From NCBI GenBank assembly GCA_013399855.1, contig VXAY01002814.1, forward strand, positions 2,065,912-2,129,911: a stretch of DNA of 64,000 nt, in the 5' to 3' direction. The stretch's first letter is position 1. The number at the start of each line of letters is the position of its first letter. Source of the DNA: Oxyruncus cristatus. Its lineage: Eukaryota; Chordata; Aves; Passeriformes; Cotingidae. The position numbers and the translations under genes are program-made. The notes under the pieces were generated by a model, which saw nothing but the letters and a program-made list of their open reading frames with translations, was not told the origin of the DNA and made no database searches. Of the stretch, positions 39,701-51,316 are shown piece after piece.

Positions 39701-41953
39701 CAGTTTTGCAAAGACAGTTCAGAATACATAATCCTATACATTTCCAGTCTGTCTTTTTTTCTTCCCCCACCTCCCTGCCCCAGTTTACAGGGAAGAAAAA
39801 GCACCCAAACCTTACTAATCTTTACTGAAAAGCTTGGGTGTGTTACAGGAGGAATACATGCCCCCCCTGCCTTGACCCCCCCCTCACATCAACCACCTCT
39901 CCTATGTTTAAATTTGCAAACCCTTGTTGTCTATATATTCTACACAAGTGTCAAAGTGAGTTAAATTAATGCATACATGTATGTTGCATATTTATGAGAA
40001 CCAGGATAACTGCACAAGTATGTTTAATGCATGAGCCCTCCAAGGAATTTGCTAGGGGAAGTTTACACTCCTCCCAGAAAGTAAGGAATGTGTAATTTAG
40101 CAGCATTCTAGCACAGGGCAGGTTAAAAACAAAACAAACCCCGACCTCCTCCCCCAAAGCAAGCCTTCATTTAAAGATTTTCAGGTCCTGCAATTCATAT
40201 TATCAGAACTTCAGCCAACCTCTGAGCAAATACATGATTTATTTTAAACATGCTTTCGATGCTGCTAAATCTAACTAATGTACTGTCAAACTGGTTTTAT
40301 TCTGCATTATACTGGAAATAGTGTGTGACAAACAGATCTCTACCTTTGCTATCAGCATTTGCAGGCAACAGGAAATATCTCAGCTCATGTAACTTGAGGT
40401 GATGGATACATTCTACTTTTAGACAGAAGGCCACTTGGAGTTGGTTTTTCAATAATGGAAAAGATAACATTTGCTCTGCTTTGTTCTCAGAGTCTGATCC
40501 TATAAGTAAAATCCGATCTTTCCAAGTTGTTTACACTCTTCTGCTCGACACTGCTGCCAGCAAGCCTTGCTCCAGCTTCCTGTGCATTTTTAGAGCAGCC
40601 ATCTCCAACGGCTGGGACTGGGAACTGGTCAGGAAATGGGAGAAGGAGGTTAAGGACTACAAACCATGAAATATATTCTGTGCCCTACACTTTGGTGTAT
40701 CCCTGAAGTACACAGACAAGACAGCTTCAGGCAAACTGCTTTCTTACCATAAGCACATTAGAGGAGGCACAAGCAGCCTCTTTCTATTCGACAGCAAGTG
40801 TTTTTTTTTATTCAAAGTCAAATATTTAAAACTTCTACCATTCTGTCAAGCAGATTAGGCAGTAGGGGCACAGCCTGTACCCTCATGTGTTCATGCCTTG
40901 CTCATGCTGTGCGTGCACACAACTGCAGAAACTGCCCTCATACGTGAGCAGCGGCACCGGCACCGCACCAGAGGGAAATTCGGGTTTATGCAAATGTGTG
41001 CTTGGCAGTTGATTCACTCTGGTCTCTCGGGAGGTACAAGCTCCATCTGCAGCCCGCTTCATCCCATCCCTGAGCACTCTTCAGTAACTAAGAAGTTGCA
41101 GTTTCCCCCAATACCATGTCCCCACAGCAAGGGCACTCTTCTGCCCATTTTCAACAAAAATCCTGTTACATCAGCATCTTTGCTCTCTCATTACAAACTC
41201 CCTCATTGTGTACACACGTTGCTCTCACAGGACACAGTACTAAGGATTTGTGTGTGTAACACCGAAAGAACATGAACTAAGAAGCTCAGCTGTCATAGCC
41301 TGCAATGTTTTCTTTGCACTTTGGCACTCTGTTTTGATGTGTTTAGAGAGTAAACAACAGTATGGCATAACTTAAAATCAAAAATTTTCCTCTTGTGCTA
41401 CTGCTTTCAGAACAGTTATAGTTCTAGCCAATCCCTTTGAGTGCAACACACACACAAAAGTAACTGGACTATCATAGTCAGCAACACTTGCTTTCTGTAC
41501 AGCAGTCCCCCCTCAGTGAAGCATTAAGGCTGCATTACAGAGGTAAAAGAATCTGCATTTCAGTATTTGTATATAGCGGTCATGGCAGGGATCCAAAGGT
41601 ATTCATGTTAATTTACAACACATTTAGGTAAACGATCTGCTTTTGAAGACAGTCAATTCTGCAAAGGCCTGTTGGAGATCTAAATCTGTTTCTTATTTCC
41701 TTTGCCCACCCCACCACCTTTCTTAAGTATACTTCATGGTTGTGAAAGGTGATGGAGAGGGTGGTTGGGTATGGAAGCAATTTACTTACACAAGATGTAA
41801 AACATAGGGACAATATTCACATGCAAATTGCACATAGTTCTTCGTCGTGTTTTGGTGACAATTCAGAAGTAACTTTATTCAGCAAATGAATGTGTAACAA
41901 TGCCATCTGCAGACACACTTGTCGCCAGGGACAAAAAGTAATTTCCCCTTTAC

Positions 41954-42138
41954 CTCTCTTTCATGATGGCCAAGACCCTCCTCAGGGTTTCTGAGATTGA
42001 GGATGTGCACTTCTTGTGGCAGGCTCGTCGTGCCTCGGCTTGCACAGCCAGATAAGACTGTAAAACTTTCCAATAAGGCATGGACTGGGTGCGAATTGTT
42101 AACAGGCGATAAGACACATTCACTCAGAGGCACAGGAC
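41954..42138 (-). CDS. TGFBR3: TGFBR3 (betaglycan) coding exon 2 of those in window, start of mature orphan domain
   Basis: A 185-bp exon: two bases completing a split codon, then 61 codons. The acceptor is cttcctttgcag and the donor is GTAAAG. Entry is phase 1 and exit is phase 0. The translation begins PVPLSECVLSPVNNSHPVHA and includes LLESFTVLSGCASRGTTSLP and QEVHILNLR. Betaglycan's mature N-terminus has LCELSPVSASHPVQAL, MESFTVLSGCASRGTTGLP and QEVHVLNLR. Both cysteines (SEC, SGC) are kept, and an NNS sequon is present. This exon starts the extracellular orphan domain just after the signal peptide. Identification is very secure. Confidence 0.98.
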
Positions 42139-45100
42139 CTGCAAAGGAAGACACAGATACACATTATTTGGAGAAAAAAGCAATACATCATTTACACTTG
42201 TCAAATAATGATCATCCTTGTTCAGAAAACCCACAGGAACAGAAGCAAAAGCTTCGTGTTTGTTCTCCACAAAACGAAGACATTTATTCCTTTTGCCCTT
42301 TCAAGTTCTCCTGAATATGCTACCTCATCAGTTCTTTTCTCTTGAAAGTCTAAATTTCAAGTATGAATTCCAAAACTGAAGGTAGTCTTTTGGTTACCAT
42401 GGAGGAATCCACGGAGAAAACAAACCACCACCGGTGATAGCGGTCAGAGGAACTGGTTTGTCTTAGATGTGAATTATTTGTTTACGTCAGACATTGTTAT
42501 CTCCAAACACTGAAAAATGCATTCACGTATATACAACAATGAAAAGTTAATCTCTACTATAAAGGTAATTACATCAGGAAGGATTTGGGTGAGTTGGATT
42601 TGTTGCTTTTGAAGCAGTGCTGATTTATAGTGAATGTCGCTCAAATACATTGTACAAAACAGCAGGCATCTGTCACATGATAAAATGAAATGTTTGTTTA
42701 CTGAGTCTATTTTGTGTCTGACAGCAATTATCTACACTGATAACAGATATCTAGTCCCAAACAGAGTGTACGCCCTTTCAAATAATCACCACAGCATGAT
42801 GCAGTGCCATACTCTTATATAGTACGTGAGACCGTGTGATGTGATACAGCAAGATAGCACAAAAGCTGAAACATACCGAGCAGTTTACATTTAAACTATA
42901 TCTCAGGAAACTAAATCAAGACAAATATTTATGAAACGCAGCTCTGCTTTTCCAAAACTGCTCAAACCCACCCCTGACAGTAACAGATATAGCATGTTTT
43001 TGATCCAGGAGGTCACAAGAGAACATAATTGACTTAACCCCTAATTTGCACCAGTCACTCAGATAAGAATTAGACTCACATGAACCAGTCAGTTCAGAGG
43101 CTGCCAGGCATAAAAAGGAAATATATGCTAGAAGCATATTTTTTTTTCCAGATAGTGTACATCTGAAATTGAAGTAAAATGCTTCTTTTGAAAAAAATTC
43201 AAAATTAAAGAAAATCCTGGGTTTGTCTGGTTTTGTCAACTCTAGAGCCAGATATTATAACCCTAGGTATCATCTGACTTCGGTGTACACGTATATTTAA
43301 TTATATTAGCACTGACCTACACTTTACTGGTTAAAACTACAGTTTTTTCAAGATACAGTTTGCAGCTGGGCATTTATTTACAAGTCAAAGAGACCATCTT
43401 AAACCAGACTATCTGGAAAAAGCAAAACACAGGGAGATTTCTGCAGTGCCTTGGGCCATGTGTGCCTTGTCCTGTCAAATGGGCCGTTCCTGAAACCCAC
43501 CAGTGCATAGTGCATGTCCTACCAGCTCCCACAAAGCGGGAATATTTGTAAAGGCAATGCTCAAGGCATAAATTACGCATGCCTGTGCTTGGGGTACAGA
43601 GCATAAACAAACTTTCTGCTCTCTAAATGAGGAGCTTGGCAGTAGCACTGACCACCAGCTTGGAGGACTTGAGGTTTTATTGGTTTTAACTCCTTTTAAA
43701 GAATACGCATACAAAATGGGACCAGTCCAAGTAATGATACTCAGTTTACAAAAAAAGAAAAAAATCCATTAAAAAGTTGCCCTTTGTAATGTTTGAAGAA
43801 ATATTTACAATTTGTAACAATAACACAACCAGTAGAGAGGCTGCATTTTCCTGATGTACAGGACCAGATTACAGACCCTGCTAACCAATTAGCCCAGTCA
43901 CTGATGTGTAAGCCCTGCAGCAGACCATGTTATACAAGCTGCACAAAAAGCTTTTCTAAACCGCACAAGGATTTCTCGGGCTAGTGAGCAAACAGAGTGC
44001 CAAGGAACACTTGTTCACTGAATTGCTCCTTGCAGACCCGAATGGAGTTCATGTTTAAGATGCTTCAATCATAACACACAACACACACAAAGAACAAGGT
44101 GTAAGACTGAACAAAACCAGAAATGGAGTTGCTGACAAAAACGTGAGCTTTCCTTACCAAAAGTTAAGGAGAAAGAGCTAATACTTCCTTTGTGATTTCC
44201 TTGTGAACATCTATTTCCATGCAGTACATCCACAAATCCTCCTCTCCAGCCCTCATCTGGTACTTATTCTGAACAAATTTACCACATTAGAGGAGAAGAC
44301 ATCTGGATATTCCCCTCACTTCCTGCAAGGACACATCCACATGAAGATGATGGAGACTGGTACATTCAGGCTCTGTCTCCCTTGCCAGCACCTCCAGTGT
44401 TTTCAAGGTCTTCTCTTCTGCTCAACATGCAAGATGGAAATACTCCCAGAGGGAGCAGAAGTTCACATCCCGGATAACCATGTTCTCATGCAGCCAGGCT
44501 TATCTGCAGTGATGGGCAGACTAAGGCATGCCTGCTCTGCCTGTGCTCCACCCTGGTTGGACGGGGCCAGATCTCTGGTAGAAGCCCTGTCACGCTGCTG
44601 GCAGTGAGCCCGTGTGCTGTCCCTGTCCTGAGCAGGGCTTACTGGTGTAGGCCCACTCTTACACTGGTGCAGCTGCACAGTGTCTGGCCACACGCCCCGC
44701 CGGCCTGGGCCACGCCACCTCCAGCAGCTCTGTTCTGAGGGGAGGGCTGCACAGAGCTGCTCAAAACTGCTCAGTGGAAGAAGCCAACGTTTTGGGGGAG
44801 TTACTGCATTTGATAGAGCTGCTTTCAGACCAGCCTCCTAAGTGACCGAGATACAGCCCTTGAAATCTGAACAGAAGATCACAGTATCTCCTGGAGGCTG
44901 CTCCACTGCAGTCAGACCACAGAGCTGGGATACTGCTCATGTACAAGGCATGTTGGTGGGGTAAATAACAGAGAGGTTTCTCCGGCTGTCACATTTTTGC
45001 CAAGTTTCACATAGCTGCCTGTGTAGCTTTGTCCTGGGCCCATACTACCCTTTCTAGGAACTCAAGACTCATGAACGCTATTTCTCTTAAACATGGTGGC

Positions 45101-45917
45101 AGTACCAAACCACAATCCTCATGCACTGATATTTGCATATTTGCCCAACCACTAATCTGGGTGAGTGCCATGCCCAGCATACACTGGTATGCCTGGAGGT
45201 AGTGCCAAGTGAAAGGAAAAATTACTTCTAGATCATGAAGTTCCCTGAATGCTCAGCCTGTACATGGCACAAGACAGCGCCTTCTGCCATCATTTCTCAT
45301 TTATGCCGTATTTTAGTCTATTCTTACACTACCTGCACCCCAGTGAGGCTGGAACTTTTTGCTCAAAATTCACTAACCACGTTTCTTTCCAGCCCTTTCT
45401 ACCATAGCTGCAAATCTGTCCCAGTCAAAGAAAGGTAGCTGTTGCTACAAGGCACTGTCACTCCAGTGGGAGCAGCAAGAGCTCTCCTCCATCCAAATTA
45501 GCAGCTCTTGGCTCCTTCACAGCCTCCTCCTGTTTATCTTCCTTCCTGCCACCTTCCTCTGACTACAGAGCCAGTTACTTCCCCTAAGTAGTTTAAATCC
45601 TACAAAACCCGTATTTACCACTCTGAAAAAAACAGAAAGCCCTCTCTATGACACTACTAATCTGACTGTTTATCACCTCCACACTGCCTACTTACATTTG
45701 AAAGCCAACATGAAACCACGCCTCATCTTCCCTGGGTTTTACTGTTCCACTGCTCTGCCCTGCACAAACTCCCAGATTGGGCTTTGCCAGCTTCCCACTA
45801 CAACCCCACACTTTGTTCCTGCCAACCTCACCAGGATCAGAGACACCAACATCTTATCAAAATTCACTCTCATCAACACTTAAGGACCAGTTCATCCGAT
45901 TAACACATTAAGATTGC

Positions 45918-45930
45918 CTCTTTAGCTCCA
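45918..45930. repeat. Target-site duplication, low-coordinate copy
   Basis: ctctttagctcca, identical to 46152-46164 and directly abutting the 3' end of the retrotransposon copy. Confidence 0.9.
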
Positions 45931-46151
45931 TCACGGCTAGGCTCTGCGAATGAAGATTTGGGAAGAGCTCTACCCACGTTTGTTGCAAGTGCGTTGGTGG
46001 CTAAAGAGGCCAATACGAGATAGGCAAGTCCGGTTGCAAAAGGCACAGCAGAAAGACTCCTTAGATGGTATATTCTGCAAGGCACAATTCTTTCTGCTTT
46101 GTCTTTTCTCCTCGAGGGTGATCCTGCGTGCTTTCTCAAAAGCATCAGCAG
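45931..46151 (-). mobile_element. 5'-truncated non-LTR retrotransposon copy with C-terminal zinc-finger coding region
   Basis: On the minus strand this 221-bp segment encodes a tail reading LEEKRQ, then FCCAFCNRTCLSRIGLFSHQ and RTCNKRG before a stop, followed by a short 3' UTR ending GCCTAGCCGTGA. The Cys and His spacing (C-x2-C-x12-H-x3-C) is a zinc-finger-like module. The LEEKRQ part matches the SEEKRQQ end of the remnant at 33.9 kb, placing both in one family. The insertion is bounded by perfect 13-bp direct repeats (45918-45930 and 46152-46164). There is no poly-A tail. It is severely 5' truncated and cannot be functional. Confidence 0.88.
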
Positions 46152-46164
46152 CTCTTTAGCTCCA
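46152..46164. repeat. Target-site duplication, high-coordinate copy
   Basis: ctctttagctcca, the second copy of the 13-bp duplication, abutting the truncated 5' end of the retrotransposon copy. Confidence 0.9.
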
Positions 46165-49100
46165 AACATGTACATATATTCTCTCCTGCATCTCCATCCC
46201 CATCAATCTGACACTTAAAGAGCCAAAGGTATCTTCCAATTTATCCATTCCAGTGTGGTCATACGCCTTTAGCGCCTTCTCTGCCGAGAACGTGAGTGCG
46301 CACGCACAGCCATCCTTGGGCTTTTGTAACTTTGGAGCATGTAACCACTTAATCTTGTTAGCAAATCCTGGCTCCTACCACAATCAAATTTTAGTTGCTT
46401 AATGCCTTTAGAAGATGGAAAGCAGGTGAACCAATTATTAGGTATCTGTTTTACAATGGCAAATGTTTAGTGAATTCAGATTTCTAGAGAATCGTTCAGT
46501 ATTGAATTATTTTTCACTTCCAAATAATAAGAATATTTTAAGGGAAATCAATGCAGACCCAACCTTGTTTGATACTAACATCTGGAACATATTCAATACA
46601 AGTTCAACATTCTTGTTTCCCATATCATCCATGCTACTAATGAATAACATGTGTTCTGCTGTAAGAAGGTAGCAGAAATAGGAGTAAGACACTGAGGGGG
46701 ATAATACAACAACCCAAGACCAACACATAACTGTGATGGATTTATTCAAATAGTAAAGGCTAATGTACTTTCTGTTTTATTTCCATGGTGGTTTCTACAG
46801 TGTTGTCAGCTGAAAAGTGTGAGCAGCTCCTGCAAATTGAGTGAATCTGGGCTGGGGGCTCCACAGCACATTAGCATGGTTCCCCTATGCCATACCAGAG
46901 GGTACAAGCCACACCAATGGGATATAACACTCCTCAGAAAAAGGACAGATTTATTCTAATTAATTTTTGAATGAGGGAATGACACAAATCTAGTCATTAT
47001 ATATAAAGACAAAAAAGTCAAAATCCAGACTTGAAGAACACCAGGGATCTCTATGCTGTCAGGTACAAAGTAATATAAATTGCTGCAGATCCTGCTAGAA
47101 TTCATCAATTTATATGCTGAAAAGCAAATTAAGATGTGGAAGAGGTTAACTAAAGCAGAGATTTCAGTATGCCCAAATGACAGACTTTCACAAAAGTTCT
47201 TTTGGAGAAGGTTAATTTAAGGGCATTCTCTTATATCAGCTGGTGACAATGATGACTGAAACAAGAAAGAAGAAAAAAGACAGGATTTTCAAACCTACTG
47301 TTGAATGATAAAGAGGAGGGGAAGCCATTTGCCCTTGAACTCAAAAGCTCCTCGGAACACTTGAGCAAGACTTAGCAATAACTTCTTCCTATGACCATCA
47401 CCACTCATTTCCATAGATGCAAGTGCATGGGCGAAGGGACACTGTTCTACATGGAATAATTGTTACCACCTACACAACCTTCTTCTCATAAAAGGTTTCT
47501 CACTGAGAGAAGAATTATACCAAAAAGATATACTCAAGGGTTGAGGCAAATAAGAATTTACAGAGAGAAGGGATGCCTATCATTCAAAGAGAAAATGTAA
47601 GTCATTACTACTTATTTAGCATGGGTAGCTTCTAACAGTAACTACCAAATTCCTTCCTGTACGCTCATTGACAAAAGACCACCTGGAAAGCCAAATTCCT
47701 AGTAATTTGAATGGTGTAGAGGATAATGGACAATGTCCATTATTAATATGAAGAGTAGCTTTTAGTACAGAGGACCATGAAAGAAACCCAACACACTACT
47801 AAGCCAGCACTTGGGCAAGACACCTCTGCTCATGATCAGTCAATTCTGGCAAGCAGTCTCGAGAGATGGAAAAGACAAGATCAGATGGTAGGAAATATTA
47901 CACTGCATTGTGTTGAGAGGCAGCAGCTTAGAGGAAACTGCAGTGTTTCTGATCATGAAAAGGAGAAGCATCTCCACCATGATCTGCAACAAGGATCTGG
48001 GCTGGCCAAGACTACTCCTGGATTACACAATTTTCCTCTCTGAATAAGTGTGACCACCATAAAAGTGATGCAGGGTAGAGAACACTGAACCTTCATACAG
48101 GCCGGGAGGAAGACTAAAGAATGACTGTTTAAAGCATTTTATATTCATGCAAATCTACTATTGATTTATTTATTCTTGTGTCTTCCAGACTGTTTGGCTG
48201 GGGAGCAGAGCATTACACTTTTCTTTTTCTATACAACTCATGGCAGCAGTTGCAACTTGGGCGAAACACAGCACACGTGATGCAGAACAATACAGTGCTA
48301 GTCTGCCATAATTTTGGTAAGGAGGAGGAAGAAATTCACTAACAAACAAAACTTTGGTGTGCTTCCATATCCCTTTTCTGCCTTAGTACACAGCCAGAAA
48401 TCCATGGGAGTAACCAAGGTTTTAGATTTGTTCTGACAAAGAAAAAATGTAATTCTGAAATTTCATATTTAAGAAATAAATTTTAAAGTGTGGAGTCTTT
48501 CAGGTTTTTTTCTGTCATATCTAGCATAGGCTTCTTGTCAGAAAAAAGCACATATATTTCATGGTGAAACCACTTTTGACTAAATTACCATCGGGGCAAA
48601 GGGCAGCAGTTTAAAACTGCAGGGAGAAGATTCACGGACATGGACTGATTTTGGCTATTTTGGAAAAACAACCTAACCAACCAACACACTCAAGATACCA
48701 GACTCCACAGATATCTAGTTGAAATGAGTGAGCTATAGAACTTAAACTGAGAAAAGGAAAAATATATCCTCAAAATCTATTCAGTACAGATGGCAACACT
48801 TGGTTGGAGAAGGAGTTAAAATATACAAGCTGTACTAACTAAAAACATGTGCTTGTACAAAAACACAGTAAAGGTTTCCCATTCCAGTGCTCTGAGCCCA
48901 AAAATCTCCAGCAACTCCATGACACTATCCCTGTGCCTTTCCCCCTTCTCTAAGGAAGAAAAAACACAAGAAAAAACACAAGGGGTTGCTGAAACAACGC
49001 ATTAACCTACACACTTCACCCTGAGCCCGACTTCCACTGCTAATGCTACGTTGCAATCAGACCCTCGCTCCATGTTTTCTCCATCCCCCGCTACCATCCC

Positions 49101-51226
49101 CCAATTAACTGTCATTCCGCTATGATCAACTCTGCCCACACTTATTCCAAGTACCGACCAAACTATTCAGCTGTTCCAACACATTAGATTACACCTAATC
49201 TGAAATGTCTTTGGATCTGCAGTCTTTCTAGACATTTCTGTTATACACAGTAAGGTCTATTGAGCATCTTCTGCCTGCCCACTGGCAATCATGCACACCT
49301 GCAGATGACACACTCCATACCTTTTGGGGTTGCTGCTATGCTTGGTACAAACTCATCCTGTATTCTTCTTCTAAGCAAAACAATCTTTTTTGCCTCTCCA
49401 TTGGATCTGTTGCAAAATATCCACTCCCATTCTTAGACACTGGTAAAAGCACAGTTTATCTCCTCTGTTTAGCAGAGATGATCTAATCTCAGCTGTTACC
49501 TGCACAGACCACATTTTTTTTTCCCCTTACAGGAAAAAATTACATTTTGAAAGCAAAAATGCTTTCTCCCACTTTTTTAAAAATAAGCTTCTATTATCTT
49601 TTGTCCTTACCAGGATATAAAATTGATCCAAGTTCAGTTGGAAAGGTTAACTGTCAAACAAAACTCAATTTATGCAGCAATGTACTGCAACTTAAAAAAT
49701 ATGAATTATACCTAAACTATCCATATAATGGAAAATTGTAAATGTCAAAGTCATTTGTCATACAGAAAAGTTTGGTTCAATACTTGACAAAGCAAGGCAA
49801 AGCTAGGCAATGTCAATCAGTCAGTATCTTGTTTGACAAAAGAACCAGATACGATTGCTGTCTTGTTTATACCCATATTAAGCTAATTAAACAGAAAAGG
49901 CAACAAATGAAAAACCTGTTTGGTTTAACATCCGCTGAGCACAATCTCAAGACATTGCTACCCATGAGGCATAATCTTAGAAAACAAACATCTGCACCTG
50001 GAAAACAAAGAAGTCTTTCAAAAGCAGATGTACTCTACCACAAAGCTGCATTTTATGTAACCTCTGCTGTACTTCTTTCTGACTACAAGTACTGTCAGAG
50101 CCCTACCTTCTCTGGAGGTTTGTAGCAAAACACTGCTTACAGGAACTCTTCTCTACTATTTTTCAGGCCTGAACGTGCAAATTCATCCACACATGCTCTT
50201 TCTCTCTCTTCCCATTCCTTCTCCCAGGCAAGTATTTGGAAAACACTTCACTAACATAAGAGCAGCTTTTTAATCCCTATAAACAGAACAGCATGAATGC
50301 ATTGACTTTCATTTAAATAAAACCAGAAAGCACAATTTCTGTTTTCCCTGCCAAAGAACTGAAAACAAAGTAGTCCCTCAAAGTTTCAAAAGAGGTTGTG
50401 GAGTTTTTCCCTTTGTTATCCTCAAGTAGTAGTAAACAGACAAATTTCAAGCAAATCTTATGTCCTGTGAAGAACCATCCTTTTTCAAACAGTGGTCAGT
50501 GTTACTCAGACTAAGGGCTTCCCCGCCTCCCAGACAAGGCCGTACGTCAGAAACCTCACTTTCATCACAAATTTGTATCAAGGCTGTAAAAGATACAGAA
50601 TTATTTCAGATAACAAGCAGTAACTAAAATGCAAATAATCATTGTGCCTTAACAGCCTTAATGGAGAAACCAAATTTAGCATTCCATTTGCATCACTATT
50701 AATGGATGAAGCTGTCTTAAGCCCAGTGATTGTATAAGGAGGAAGAAATGAACAAACACAAACTATTTCTAACATTCCTTGTTCATTATTCCCAACAACA
50801 TTCAAACTTCATGTTGTAAAAGTTTCTTTTCCCCAGAGATAGCCCATAAATTGTCTCAGATTTATCCCTCTTTACCGTAGAAAGAATAGGAAGTTGCATG
50901 GAAACAATGAATGGAAGTGCACTTGTTATCAGAAAACGACAGGAAGCATTCTGCTTGGTTTACATGAGAGCCCTGTATTAGGGCCAAAAGGGAAAAAACC
51001 CCCAAACCTATAAAAACTAGACGCCTGCTTAGAGCAAAAATAACTAAAACCGGCTTCAAAACCATTGTATTTTTAATAAATAAGTATTGAAACTCCTCAA
51101 ACCATCCTAACCATACTACTGTTGTTACTGTATTCCCGAAAATGAGTAAATTTAAGATGACTGAGAAGGAAATTCCAGGTTTCAGAAAATGAGTTTCAGA
51201 AGGTAAAAAGAGAAAACCATACTTAC

Positions 51227-51316
51227 TTTCACAATCAGCCATACAGGAATTCAGCAAAGAGCACAGACAAAAGCACACATAAAAAAACAGATTAAACCTG
51301 AGTAATCTGCGCCTAT
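51227..51316 (-). CDS. TGFBR3: TGFBR3 (betaglycan) signal-peptide exon; 5' end and start codon uncertain
   Basis: The donor GAAA|GTAAGT leaves in phase 1 and joins the next exon to make CESPVPLSEC. In that frame the exon reads RRRLLRFNLFFYVCFCLCSL, then LNSCMADCE. This is a basic n-region, hydrophobic core and cleavage-like end, and it lines up with the human signal peptide (HYVIAIFALMSSCLATAG). The 5' limit given is the acceptor ttgttttcttag. No in-frame ATG precedes the hydrophobic core; the only one is the Met of SCMADCE. An out-of-frame ATG at 51278-51280 gives a nine-codon dead end. The true start is either in an upstream exon, non-AUG (a CTG lies at 51288-51290), or lost to an indel near the seven-T run. 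The exon is likely real; its start is unresolved. Confidence 0.7.

Larger units (their letters stand above)
25863..41953 (-). other. TGFBR3 intron (about 16.1 kb)
   Basis: Largest intron in the window, between the 41954-42138 and 25725-25862 exons. It holds the reverse-transcriptase fossil at about 33028-33973 on the opposite strand, a T run at 31868-31879, a (GA)n tract at 36178-36193 and a poly-A run at 36777-36790. No other gene was recognised. Confidence 0.8.
42139..51226 (-). other. TGFBR3 intron (about 9.1 kb)
   Basis: Intron between the signal-peptide exon and the 41954-42138 exon. It contains a small non-LTR retrotransposon copy (45931-46151) with target-site duplication, a GC-richer block at about 44490-44760 and a CpG cluster at 46263-46309. 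Open frames here, including 44203-44607 (plus), lack recognisable domains. Confidence 0.8.
479..51316 (-). other. TGFBR3: TGFBR3 gene, 5' coding half (partial gene span)
   Basis: Span of the seven coding exons recognised for betaglycan, the TGF-beta type III co-receptor. It is a single-pass membrane proteoglycan that presents TGF-beta2 and inhibin to the signalling receptors. Transcription runs from high to low coordinates. Introns measure about 9.1, 16.1, 12.5, 5.1, 2.3 and 4.6 kb in transcription order; all are GT-AG and the phases chain. Only the signal peptide and N-terminal orphan domain are encoded here. The serine-glycine GAG attachment region, ZP domain, transmembrane helix and short cytoplasmic tail must lie on lower-coordinate sequence beyond the window. 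The assignment rests on translated similarity recalled from vertebrate betaglycan; no search was run. Confidence 0.95.

Noticed and set aside
44203..44607. Plus-strand open frame of 134 codons
   Set aside because: No known motif apart from scattered Cys pairs; the composition follows the GC-rich block.
47777..48043. Plus-strand open frame of 88 codons
   Set aside because: I considered a transposase or exon fragment, but found no family resemblance and no splice structure.
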